DNA from: Alopecurus myosuroides
Lineage: Eukaryota > Streptophyta > Magnoliopsida > Poales > Poaceae
Length of the DNA stretch: 64,000 bases
NCBI GenBank assembly: GCA_028641055.1
Contig: CM054062.1
Location: 231,512,696-231,576,695, forward strand
Direction of reading: 5' to 3'
The stretch's first letter is position 1, and each line of letters opens with the position of its first letter. Made by a program: the position numbers and the translations under genes. Positions 22,577-32,620 of the stretch are shown here, piece by piece. The notes under the pieces were generated by a model that was not told the DNA's origin, searched no databases, and worked only from the letters and a program-made list of their open reading frames with translations.

Positions 22577-24562
22577 TAATAGTGGGGTACCATCCGTGGT
22601 AGCAACGCACCCTAATCCAACCATCAGATCGCACTATAGAGCATTTTCCACCCACCGATTGGATTAACGCCGTTAGTGCTATTTTCTCTCTTCCCATGCC
22701 ACGGCCGCTTTCCACCCATTCCCACCCGGCAACACCACCCGCACATTTAAAAAAAAAATCGAACTGCATCGGCTGCAGCTCACAATCCAGATGCATCCAC
22801 CACCATCTCGACCATGCTCCTGATTTCTTCCACCGCGCTGGCAGCCCAACGCCTACGCCCACCACCGAGTTTCCAGCCCCAGCGACCAGAAGCTGCTAAC
22901 GGCCGTTGCTGCTCCGGGTCTTCTTCGCGCCATCCGGGTGGCCCACCGGCGATCCTGCGCCAGGCCGCCACCGCCCGACCTTGCCCCGTTGCCGCCCTGG
23001 CTTCCCGCACTGCACCCCGCTAGCCACAGCTGGCCGCGCCGTCCTCCTTCTTCCACAGCGCGCGGCACCGCTCCACCTTAGGCGCCAACGACACCGTGAA
23101 GTCAACGGTTGTGGATCTTGTCCCCACCGCGGAAAGGATACCCTCGCTGATGTCCAGGGCGGGATCACGCAACACCATGATCTGCTTGGCGCAAATCTCG
23201 GCGGGCCCAGTGATGCCCACCCCTTCCCGCAGACTCGGTTGGCCCAACTTGCCGCAGACCAGGCGGGTGATGGTCCTGCGGCGACCGTCCCTCGGCGTAT
23301 AGGATCTGGCGGAAGTCGTCTTGGCTGCATTTTGGTGTGCAGGAACCGATGGAGAGGTCGCGCGCCATGGCCGCCTCGGCTCTGGTTTGCCACGCGCCGT
23401 CGTCTTCCCAGATTCTCCTGTCGCGTCTCGGATACGGGGATGTAACCGCGGCGGGCGCCGCGTGGGATGCGGTGGAAGGCGCCTTGACCGTCTTGGGAGG
23501 AGGCCACTCCATGCTCTGCATCTGGGAGCTCGACCAGTTGTGTCGCTTCGGGCAGACAGCGGGGCGCATGCGCCTCTACTCCAAATCACGGCGACCATTG
23601 GAGAAGTGGAGGAGCTGGGCCGGTTGGAATCAGCGCCAAACCATCCTAGGTCGAGCGTTGTCCACCGCGTCCAGCACCGAGACGGCATCGGCGGGCCACC
23701 GTATCCACCCGCCAACTCAGCACGCTGCCCCAGCTCACCCGCCTTGACCTCCCTTCCTCCATCGCGCCACACTGGCCAGATCCCAACCCGCCGGCCCGTC
23801 CCTTTCTTCCGAGCTGGAGCAGCGGCGTTCATAGAGGCGGCAAGCATGGCCGCACCCATCCACTGCGCGTGGCCCCTGCGAAATTCCCATCAGGCTTCAT
23901 GATGCCATGGTCAACGGAGGTGGCCACTCCATGCTCTGCATCTGGGAGTTCGGCCAGCAGTGTCGCTTCAGGCAGACGGCCAGGCGCCTCTACCCCAAAT
24001 CACGGCAGCCACGGACGGTACGCCATCCCCAGCACCGCGTGCGCATCCTAGCAAGCAGCTGCAACCATATTGGCGGCGGTGGGGATCCACGGCGCGGACG
24101 GAAGCGAACCGGATCGGCCGATGAATGATTTGTCGGCGACGGATGGCTGATTTTGTGCAATGGTGCGCTTCGGGAGAGAGAGGACGCCACAGCGGAGGAG
24201 GTGACGGGGAGATCTGACCTACTGCTCCGTTGCCGGTGCGTGGGGCCGTTGTTGCTTCCATGGCCATACCAGAGGAGGGGAGGCCGGCGAGGATAGTTGC
24301 GTGTGTACGGCGTACGGGTGGGGAACGACAACCACACACGGGGACATTTTCTGCTTTTCGTTCTCTCAGAAATATGGGGTCCTTTTTTCCTAGCCAGCCG
24401 GGCACGGATGGCATTTTTGTCAGGTCAATGGGAGTGGGCACCCGTGTTTGTTGGTGTACAATAAACGGACGTGAACGGAAGCAAACGGCAGCACGTACCA
24501 CTGGACTATATCCTACGGTTGTGAGGGCGTGCGTAGCTAGCCCCCGTGGCACCAAATCCGCG
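22574..24562. other. GC-rich block bracketed by (TA)n, possible nested element with gene fragments
   Basis: About 2 kb with much higher GC than its surroundings. Its two ends can be aligned as weak inverted repeats (about 60%: GGTRCCA, TAGC-ACGCAC, CAACC-T--GAT in the same order). Several overlapping frames stay open, up to 279 codons on the minus strand at 23020-23859 and 193 on the plus strand, as expected of GC-rich DNA with few stops. I recognise no domain. Parts may be captured exons, for example the minus-strand stretch reading IMVLRDPALDISEGILSAVG at about 23100-23180. A 110-bp direct repeat is present (see next entry). Function unknown. Confidence 0.5.
23494..24015. repeat. Dispersed direct repeat of about 100 bp
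   Basis: The segment at about 23501-23600 (gaggccactccatgctctgc through ctccaaatcacgg) recurs at about 23918-24005 with about 85% identity. Both copies encode HSMLCIWE on the plus strand in some frame. It is a local duplication within the GC-rich block. Confidence 0.75.
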
Positions 24563-24850
24563 TTGATATATATATATATATATATCTTTTAAAAAAATTG
24601 TATCATATGGGACCAACATGGCATAGAATCTAACTATGCTTATTTTCAACTTCTATTATGAATTTTGGTACAAAAATTTATCAGGGGCAAAAGAGTCTTT
24701 TACATTTCCATTTGTGTTTAGAATGCACTATAGGGCCATGTTAGCAAGAAAATGAAGTTAAGCTGTCAAATGGGGAAGAATTTTTTTTGGAGCCAAATAG
24801 GGAACAAGATTTTAATGAAGGGACAAATAAGGAATTCTCTCTTTTAAGTT

Positions 24851-25948
24851 TGACCAAATTTATTGGAAAATATATAAACATATACAACACCAATTTAGTT
24901 TTGCTATATTCGTCATAAATAAAATATATTATAATGCTATAAAGATTTGAAGTTTGGAACAAACAGAGAGTATGCAAAAAAAAAAAAGGTTCACGAGGCG
25001 ACAGCTTCAGCTTTGTGTTGAAAATTTTGTTGACATGTTTATTTCCGTTCGGCATTAGAAAATCAGATGTGAATGTCAGGTGACTGATGCATGTAACTAA
25101 AAACAAAACGAGCATAAAAAATAGAGAAGCATACTTAACATAAAAGGAAAATACACATGAAGCGGCCATGGGCAGTTACAATCCAAAAGAAGCAACACAC
25201 CAGATAAAGTCATGGCTGATAGCCTGATAATATACACTACCCACCATTCAGTTTAACTACTAACATCTGATAATGATTAGATGCAAAATCTACAGCGAAA
25301 TCAGCGGTATCAGTCCATATGTCCACAAGATATCTGGCTAAGATAAAATCTCCCCTCTCTTCTCCCTGCCTCTTGCTCCTCCTATCTCTTCTTCTCCCTG
25401 CATTCCTGCTCTGTTTCTCTTCTCTGTTCTGAACTTCCCTATATGTTAATGTTAGTGGCTGGTGCTCTGTTTAAATAGTGATTTAATTTGCACACAGTTG
25501 GCTTTTGTCTATGAAATAGTTACTTGATTTGCTATCATACAGCCTCGCCATAAAATTATGAATAGGGCTAGTTGCCATAAAACACATTACGCCAAAAAAA
25601 CAAGCAGTGGAGAGCTGAAGCTAAATTATAGCATTGTGTCTCCATCATGAAAAAAGAGGTGAAGCTAACTACAGCACTATATCTCTATCAAGAAAAAAAT
25701 CTGCCATAAACACACACAAAAAATGTCTTCATGATGTGCAAGAAGTTGGGTCCTACCACTACAAGGGGGCTGAGTATTTGGCATCAATTACCTACAAAAT
25801 CATTATTGCGGATGAGCAACAATGTCTGCCAACTAGTGTTCAACATGGGAGGTGGCTAAATATCTCAATTTCCATTATCAATTAAGAGGCAAATTGTATG
25901 GGATAAGCTAGAACTGGAATTTTAACCATCTTTGAAACCAAGTATAAC
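24851..25948. repeat. Locus A, middle block (paralogous to 41760-44110)
   Basis: It matches locus B from the right MULE flank through cttcagctttgtgttg, gtgaatgtcaggtgactgatgc and tttggcatca. It has about 90 bases near 25640-25735 absent from B, and lacks the 1.28-kb LINE-like insert of B. No gene is identified, though a short frame near its end (YLASITYKIIIADEQQ, about 25770-25830) is conserved in B. Positions 25941-25948 (AGTATAAC) are the left target site of the hAT element. Confidence 0.72.
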
Positions 25949-26708
25949 CAGTGGCGGCGCCACAAGGGGGTCGAGCCCACGCGGTCGACCCGGCTCGATT
26001 TTGAGCGAAAAAAAAAAATTCACAACGCTTCGTCGCCTCGCATCCCAATCTCCGTCTCCGCCCCGAGGCCCCCGACCCTTCCTCGCCGCCACGCCGCCCC
26101 TGCCTCGCCCCTGCCGTCAAGACCGCGCCGCCGCACCCCGCCCCCGCCTCGCCCCGCCGCCCTACCTCGCCCCGCCCTGCCGTCTCTGCTCATCCCCACC
26201 GCGACGCCACACCCCGGCCGCCCCTGCCTCGCCCCCGCCCGCCGCCCTTGTTTCTCCACCGCGCCGCCGCACCCCGGCCGGCCGCCTCGCCCCTGGCTGC
26301 CTCGTCTGGTCTTCACCACGGCGCCGCGCCCCACCTCGTCTGCAGTGGTCTCCACCGCGAGTCCGTCCCGTCGTCCGCCGGAATCCCGGACGACCTACCT
26401 CTCCCCGTCGGCCGCCCCTGCCCGCCTCTCCCCACGCCGCCCCTGCCTGCCTCTCCCCGCGCCGCCCCGGTTCCGCTCCACCTCCAGTACCGTCGGCCGC
26501 CCCTGCGTGCCTCTCCCCACATCGCCACATCCAGACAGAGACAGAGAAGGGGAATATTTGCTGCCTGCCCAGCCCAGCCCAGCTGTGAGTTATTTGCAAA
26601 CCAAATTTCAGAACTAGACAGTACACAAACACCATCTGACGCTCTTCACCTCTGACATATCGATCATCGCATCGGCTACAGGGATCCAGAGGGTTTGGTG
26701 AATCAGTG
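25949..26708 (+). promoter_or_regulatory. hAT 5' end and GC-rich leader
   Basis: Left terminus plus about 700 bases before the transposase ATG. Positions 26060-26520 are composed of degenerate C-rich direct repeats (variants of gccgcccctgcctcgcccc), so frames stay open on both strands (up to 218 codons) without meaning. The promoter is presumably in or near this stretch; no convincing TATA box is seen. Confidence 0.55.
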
Positions 26709-29440
26709 ATGGACTCCGACGAAGAAAGGGAGTGGATTGAGATGCAGGCTGAAGAGGACGAAGCTGCTGCAGCCTTGGCTCAAGCTCGGGAAGTAGAATC
26801 AGCAGCAATTTCCAGAAACCTCAAGAGGTTACGCCAGGTTAGATGAAAGATTGATTTCAATTTCGGTGTCTATTATCTATTGTTGATGACTTGATGATGT
26901 TTATATTTTAGTGACCAGAAGTATGCAATGTTGCAGGATACTCAACAATCAAATGCTCCTGAAATCTTTGATCTAGCAAATGTGGTTGCAGATCCTGGAG
27001 TTAGGAGACCAATTGATGAATTTGGTACCCCTGAAATCAGAGATAAAATGAGATGGGAATATCTGTCTAGAGGCCGCAATCGTTTAATTGGTCATAATTT
27101 TCCTAAAACAAAATTTGGTGCGGATGATCGGTCATTTTTAGATGCATGGTATGAAAAATATGATTGGTTAGAATATAGTGTGGAGAAGGATGCTGCATAT
27201 TGTTTCTATTGTTTTCTTTTCAAATCTGCAAGCAATAGTTCACACTTTGGTCATGATGTTTTCACCAAGAAGGGGTTTAAAAATTGGAAGAAAGCATCAG
27301 AAAATTTCAAGTCTCATGTAGGTGGACCAAGTAGCATTCACAACAATGCAAGAAATAGTTGTGAAGATTTCAGAAATAAAAAGCAAAGTGTGGCATATGC
27401 TCTTGTCTGTCATGAAGAACAATCGCATATTGATTATGAGATTCGTTTGAGGGCTGTTGTGGGTGTTGTCAGATTTCTGCTTGAGCAAGGTCTAGCTTTT
27501 CGTGGGCATGATGAGTCTAGCACTTCCTTGAACAAGGGTAATTTTCGTGAGATGTTGGATTGGTATGGCGCAAGATGCAAGGAGGTAGCCAATGTGATTA
27601 ATGAGAATGCTCCTGGCAATTGTCAATTGACATCCCGTGAAATTCAACTAGATATAGCAAAAGCATGTGCAGAAGAGACTACAGCAGTTATAATGAGTGA
27701 GCTTGGAAATGCATCTTTCTCTGTACTTGTTGACGAGTCTCGTGATGTATCGGTTAAAGAGCAAATGGCTGTGATCTTGAGGTAGTTTCGGTGTACTTAT
27801 TGGCTAGTTTTTTTTGTAGTTATCTTTTGTAATCTTATATGTTCTTGTCTTATTGTTTGTAGGTTTGTGAACCGAAAAGGAGAGATCTTGGAAAGATTGC
27901 TCGGTGTTGAGCATGTTCTTGATACTACATCGGCTTCTTTGAAAAGATATTTAGATGCAATGTTTGTTGATCATAATTTGTCCATGTCAAGCTTAAGAGG
28001 ACAAGGATATGATGGTGCCTCTAATATGCGTGGGGAGCTAAATGGTTTAAAAACATTGGTATTGGCAGACAACCCTCATGCCTTTTATGTGCATTGTTTT
28101 GCACACCAACTTCAATTGGTGGTTGTGGGGGTTGTAAAAGGACTTCTACCAATTGGACACTTCTTTGGTCACTTAAACAAGATTGTCAGCATGGTTAGTT
28201 TTTCTTGTACATAATTGCAAATAGGTGTCAAATCTTTATCTATATTACAATTCTAATTTTTGCATGCACATTTCTTGTAGGTGAGTGCCTCTTGTAAGAA
28301 GAAAGATGTATTGTTGCAACTGCATCATGACCGTTTGGTAGCACAACTAGAGAGTGGAGAGATCTCATCGGGAAGAGGCCAAAATCAAGAGACAAGTTTA
28401 GCAAGACCAGGAGATACTCGTTGGGGATCCCACCATAGAACTCTAATTCGGATTAAAAATATGTGGGATTCAGTTGTTGAAGTGCTAGAGAGTGTTTCTC
28501 ATGATGGGACAGATGCCGAGGAGAGAGGTTTGGCTTCAGGTTATATGATATACATGGAAAGCTTTGAATTTGTTACTATCTTGCATTTGATGCTTCGAGT
28601 GCTTGGTATAACAAATAACTTGTCACAAGCATTGCAGTCCAAGGATCAGAACATAGTGAGCGCTATGAATATGATTGTCTCGGTTAAAACTCTATTGCAG
28701 AAATTTAGAGATGATGGATGGGAGCATCTATTGCAGACTGCCACTAACTTTTGTGTTGGAAGAAATATTGTGGTGCCGAACATGGATGATAATATTTTGG
28801 CAAGGGGTTATTCAAGGAGCTCGCGCAAGATGGTTACTAACTACCATCATTACAAGGTACAACTCTTTAATGAGGTGCTTGATAGAAACATAAGTGAGAT
28901 GAATCATAGATTTTCTGAAACCTCTACACGCCTATTATTGTGCACTGCATGCCTTGATCCTAGAGACTCATTTAGCAGTTTTGATAATGATATGCTAGTT
29001 GAGCTTGCAACTATGTACTCTGCTGATTTCACTGCACATGATTGTTGTCTCTTGGTTGACGAACTGGACATATATGTTGATGTGATGAAGAGAAGTCCTG
29101 AATTCATAGCTTGTGATAGTTTGAGTGGTCTTGCTCTCAAGTTGGTCCAGAAGAAACAACATTTGACATTTCCATTGGTCTATCGTCTACACTTGTGTTG
29201 ACATTACCTGTGGCAACAGCACAAGTTGAGAGAGTATTCTCGGCTATGCATATTATAAAGACAGATCTTCGAAACAAGATAGGGGATGATTGGCTCAATA
29301 ATTTGATGATTTGCTATGTTGAGAAAGAGATATTTAGAAAAATTGATGACAAGAAGATTATGCTGCGTTTCCATTCCTACAATGATCGTAGAGGTCATCT
29401 TCCTCGACACTTTCGCCTTGCCAACACGGATTCAACTTAA
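26709..29440 (+). pseudogene. hAT transposase (TTF zinc-finger / DUF4371 / hAT dimerisation), one frameshift
   Basis: This DNA transposase, which acts in the nucleus on the element's own ends, is read as four exons: 26709-26837, 26937-27781, 27863-28193 and 28281-29440, all with GT..AG introns and matching phase. Exon 1 is an acidic leader. Exon 2 contains a TTF-type zinc-finger region (AAYCFYCFLF) and the DUF4371 domain with FSVLVDESRDVS (first catalytic Asp). Exon 3 has GQGYDGASNM (second Asp) and the CxxH motif CFAH. The C-terminus has the hAT dimerisation block (ATAQVERVFSAMHIIKTDLRN, then DDWLNNLM). A single-base shift near 29185-29190 separates the dimerisation block from the rest; otherwise there are no stops. 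It is probably inactive but recently so. Confidence 0.88.
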
Positions 29441-29651
29441 TGGTACTATCTTCTTATCAAAATGTATTTTTTATGTTGGTTTATTGTTCTTTGTAGTCAG
29501 TATGTACTTTGCTTCATTAAATATGAAATTGAATCTGTTTAAACCTTTCGTGTGTATAATTATGGATACGTGTGTTGTCAAAAAAAAAATTCGCCGGTGG
29601 CACACTTTTATTGTTCGCCCCCCCTCATCTCAATTCCTGGCTCCGCCACTG
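29441..29651 (+). other. hAT 3' UTR and right terminus
   Basis: Non-coding tail from the transposase stop to the terminal repeat. It includes an A-run (about 29580-29589) and ends tggctccgccactg, the inverted copy of the left end. Confidence 0.7.
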
Positions 29652-29748
29652 AGTATAACTACAGTACTATTCAAAAGAAAGCATGTTCAGTTATATACGG
29701 AGTAGTTAAAATGACAGCAGTATGCAAATGGAACTATGCTTTACTACT

Positions 29749-29867
29749 GGGTGATCCTCTAAACCCTGTGGGTATGCACTGAACTCACTCGCCAAGTGAT
29801 AGGAATGAAAAATCCAGTGGGTAATCCGCTCCACTCTGTCGGTATGCACTGAACTCGCTGGCGAAGA
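29749..29867. repeat. Imperfect 70-bp tandem duplication at the 3' end of the DUF1618 gene
   Basis: gggtgatcc...ggtatgcactgaactcactcgccaag (29749-29796) recurs as gggtaatcc...ggtatgcactgaactcgctggcgaag (29819-29867). On the minus strand both encode ASEFSAY. The duplication straddles the stop codon, so the protein's C-terminus has been remodelled or extended by it. Confidence 0.75.
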
Positions 29868-31046
29868 GTTGGGAAAAAATAGTAAAGTCTGTACTTGCTT
29901 GACCGATCTGGACCTCGCTATTCTCCATGTCAACACGAAGCACGTACTGCCCTTTCAACTCCCCACGGTTATTGGCCCCTAGCCTGATATCAGTGATTAC
30001 TAGGTAGACGACATCGGCTTCATGCATGCTCAGGACAGGGAACGATGGATGAATCTTTCTCAAACCAGTAGACTTGTAGGTCTCGTTTGCCCAGATGTTG
30101 CTAACATGGTACACCTTGCTTCTGTCCCACCCCGAGAGGTCGGACGACAGGGTCCAAAGGGTCAGTTCTAGTTCTTCGAACGGCTCTTTCTGAAAGCCAT
30201 CCATGGTGACGAACTTGATGACGCCGCCAACACAGGCCATGGAGCGGAATACCTCCGCGAACACCTCTTCACAATTGGCATCCAGGATATCATAGGTGAT
30301 ACACCCTCCGGCAACGGGACGAAACGGAACTTCGGGTCGGAGCCGCCCCTTTGCACCTCGCTGAGATCACAGACCAGGATGCCTCTGAGCAGATCCACCC
30401 AGCAGAGGATAGAGCTCCCAAACGAGAAGCACATGTCAGCGGAGAAGCACTCGCCGGGCGTGCAGAGCTCATGGGGCAGGCGCCCTGCCTTGGCGACCCA
30501 TTCTTCGGCGGACGAGTACCACAGATAGAGCTCCGCTGCGGCAACATCAGAGCCTGCTACCCTGACGAGTTCGGCGAGAGTGTAGCCTGCGCCGTCCCCG
30601 TCGCACACGACAACAGCTGTGTGACGCCCGATGTTGACGTGGTAGCGGTTGAAGGGGAGCCGGGGGATCGTGGAGAGGGAATTGTTCCTGCCATCGTAGA
30701 TCAGAAAGCATCCTCTTTCACTGTAGCTGGGGCGGTAGTGGCCGGCGTAGAGGGCGACGAGGTGCTTGTCCGCGCTCGAGATGCAGGCCGAGGTCACAGT
30801 ATTGCAGAGTGGTGGCATGGATTCCGTCGGCCGCAGCATGTCGAGGGAGGATAATTCCGGTGGATCCGCCAGGCAGGCATCGGGTTTCAAGCTCCGCAGG
30901 TAGGCGGTGATTGCATCTCTGTAATCTTCGTCGCTTGGTAGTCCTTTTATTATAATTTCTCGGCCTCCTTCAGTCTCCACGGCGAATACTGCCTCGTCGT
31001 GGGAGAAGGAAAGGTTGCGGTCGAGCAAAACCCACGAAGGCGCCAT
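29785..31046 (-). pseudogene. DUF1618-family gene, single frameshift
   Basis: The only host-type gene seen. DUF1618 proteins are a large, rapidly turning-over grass family of unknown biochemical role; some relatives have N-terminal F-boxes, but this one starts directly with APSWVLLDR, as many members do. The start at 31046 has a good plant context (gccATGGcg). The first 249 or so codons run open: PSDEDYRDAI, FLIYDGRNNSLSTIPRLPF, SILCWVDLLRGILVCDL and FRFVPLPEG are typical DUF1618 stretches. After PEG (about 30303) one base is missing in a G-run (CCC on the plus strand), and the rest (EVFRSMACVGGVIKFV onward) continues in another frame to a stop at 29785. Total length of about 420 residues is normal. 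The change could be a genuine mutation or a sequencing error in the homopolymer. Confidence 0.85.
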
Positions 31047-31166
31047 GGCAGCTAGGGTTGGGTTGAGGAAGGGAGCACTGCGATTTGGGGATCGACAGAG
31101 GGGACTCGGATCTTGAGATCACCCACGATGGATACGATATCTGCAGCAAACAATCTTTTTTTTTAC

Positions 31167-31350
31167 GGTTTTGCTAAATCTCAGTCGACTGAGAGTCTCA
31201 GTCGATTTTAAGAAAAGTGCAAGCGTAGTTCAAAAAAAAGTGCAATTGAAAGTGCAATTGCACTTTTCTGGACAGAAAAAGTGCAATTGCACTTTGCTTT
31301 AAACTAGACTTGCACTTTTTAAAATTGACTGAGATTTAAGCAAAAATCAG
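31167..31350. mobile_element. Foldback MITE upstream of DUF1618
   Basis: About 184 bp with imperfect terminal inverted repeats: the left end ttttgctaaatctcagtcga is the inverse of the right end ttgactgagatttaagcaaaa. Inside are two copies of the palindrome aaagtgcaattgcacttt (about 31249-31267 and 31278-31296). It could fold into a long hairpin. Superfamily is uncertain. It lies about 120 bases upstream of the DUF1618 start codon and could affect that promoter. Confidence 0.7.
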
Positions 31351-31460
31351 CCAAATGAGACATAGGCGCTCCTTTTTATTATTATTATTATTTTAAATCC
31401 GATAACCGGGCGTTTAGCTCTGACCCGGTAAGGACTCCGCTGAGAGAGAAAATTGCAAAC

Positions 31461-32620
31461 AAGAGCAAGTCCAACACGTCGACATATTTGGTCCGTTCGT
31501 GTCCTACTCCATCCGCGCGGGGCAAAAACATGGCCCAACGCGCGCGACTCATTTCGAGATTTCGGACAGACGCGACCCACTCCCGGTCCAAATATGGGAC
31601 GGAAATGCGTCGGCGCAGATACACGCGAACGCGTTCGGAGCGCTCCCTTTGTACACGCATGGCCCGCAGGCCAGGGACACAATCGCCTGGCATGTCTCCA
31701 CTTGTCCTAGGCATACCGCCTTGCTCCCCCCCCACACCCCGGGCCGCCACGATCCTCCGCCGTCGCCTCCACCACCCCTCGTGCCCGCTCCCCGTCCATC
31801 CGCCCCTCCCCAAGTCCAGCGTACTCGCCTACTACACCGTCGCCGGCCTATCCCTCGTGTTGGAGCCTTGTCGACGAGCACCTACCATCGCGCCCACACG
31901 TTGTTTGGCAGATTGCCCAAGGCACGGTTCCATCACCTACCATGGATAGCTCGGATGAGTACTACTACAGTAGTCTGCAGTACTCATCGCCGTCCTCGGA
32001 ATCATCGGACGATGAGTGTGAGGCTTTGGCTGCTACGCTCCTCGTCAATGAGCACATTTTGAGGCTGCAACCGATGTACAGGGGCTCGGTTCCCGTCCAT
32101 TCCCCGACACTGGACTGTGACAGAGAAGGCGTCCATGCACAGCTCTACAAAGATTATTTCCACCCCACGAAGACTGTATACCCAACTCATAAGTTCCGGC
32201 TGCGGTTCCGGTTGTCGAGGCATATGTTCACCCTCATTCGGCTGGGCGTGATAGACCATGATGATTATTTCGTTTGCAAGCCCGATGCCCTTGGTAAGTT
32301 TGGTTTCACCTCGTACCAAAAGTGCACGATAGCTATTCGAATGCTTGCATATGGGGTTGCTGGATCTTGTTGACGAGTACACGCGCATGAGCGAGTCCAC
32401 ACGCCTCGACTCAATGTACAAGTTCTGTAGGGCTGTAATTGCGGTGTTTGGGAAGGAGTACTTGAGGGAGCCAATTGTTGAAGACACAGCCCGGCTCTTG
32501 GCCATTAACGAGCAAAGAGGATTCCCTGGCATGCTTGAGAGCATAGATTGCATGCATTAGGAATGGAAGAATTGCCCATTTTCTTGGCAGGGCCAATACA
32601 AGGGGATATTCGGGGGTGTG
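31461..32620 (+). mobile_element. PIF/Harbinger element, 5' part, interrupted
   Basis: It starts near 31461 with a gagcaagtccaaca end resembling grass Harbinger termini. It continues through a GC-rich leader of familiar composition (gtccgttcgtgtcc, gggacggaaatgcgtcggcg) into the transposase at 31942. It stops at 32620, where a Gypsy LTR inserted. The 3' half was not found elsewhere in the window. It belongs to a different Harbinger family from the one at 1-1212. Confidence 0.7.
31942..32605 (+). pseudogene. PIF/Harbinger transposase, N-terminal part
   Basis: Starts MDSSDEYYYSSLQYSS, the classic N-terminus of autonomous Triticeae Harbinger transposases, then DYFHPTKTVYP, FRLSRHMF and KFGFTSYQKCTIAIRMLAYGVAG. 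A two-base loss near 32358 shifts the frame. The second frame continues with DEYTRMSEST, KEYLREPIVEDTARLL and RGFPGMLESIDCMH, the last holding the first catalytic Asp. The tryptophan that normally follows is a TAG stop (32558-32560). The remaining DDE region is missing because of the LTR insertion. Confidence 0.85.

Larger units (their letters stand above)
21316..24841. mobile_element. MULE with long terminal inverted repeats (Pack-MULE-like), complete ends
   Basis: 3526 bp. Both ends start gagagaattccttattt and carry about 188-bp inverted repeats (21316-21503 and 24654-24841), roughly 85-90% alike. The flanks are a perfect 9-bp duplication TTTTAAGTT (21307-21315 and 24842-24850), the length made by Mutator-family transposases. 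Locus B around 41751-41759 shows the site once, uninterrupted. No transposase is present; the interior holds a tiny LINE insertion, microsatellites and a GC-rich block of about 2 kb. It is a non-autonomous element, moved by a MULE transposase supplied elsewhere. Confidence 0.88.
25949..29651 (+). mobile_element. hAT transposon, complete ends
   Basis: 3703 bp with short imperfect terminal inverted repeats, CAGTGGCGGCGCCA at the left and the complement of CAGTGGCGGAGCCA at the right. It is flanked by the 8-bp duplication AGTATAAC (25941-25948 and 29652-29659), the length made by hAT transposases. Locus B shows the empty site (agcataac, about 44134-44141). The element carries a four-exon transposase gene of the TTF zinc-finger/ZMYM1-like group, preceded by a GC-rich 5' leader. 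Confidence 0.92.

Noticed and set aside
22219..22865. 128- and 113-codon minus-strand ORFs with long YIYIYI and RARARA stretches.
   Set aside because: Translation of TA and CG/CA microsatellites.
23020..23859. 279-codon minus-strand ORF, and overlapping ORFs of 120-203 codons on both strands.
   Set aside because: Very GC-rich DNA keeps many frames open. The composition is Arg/Pro/Ala-rich with no domain and frames compete, so I list the block but do not call a gene.
25932..26635. 218-codon plus-strand and 157-codon minus-strand ORFs in the hAT leader.
   Set aside because: Low-complexity C-rich repeats read as Pro/Arg/Ala; they lie upstream of the real transposase start.
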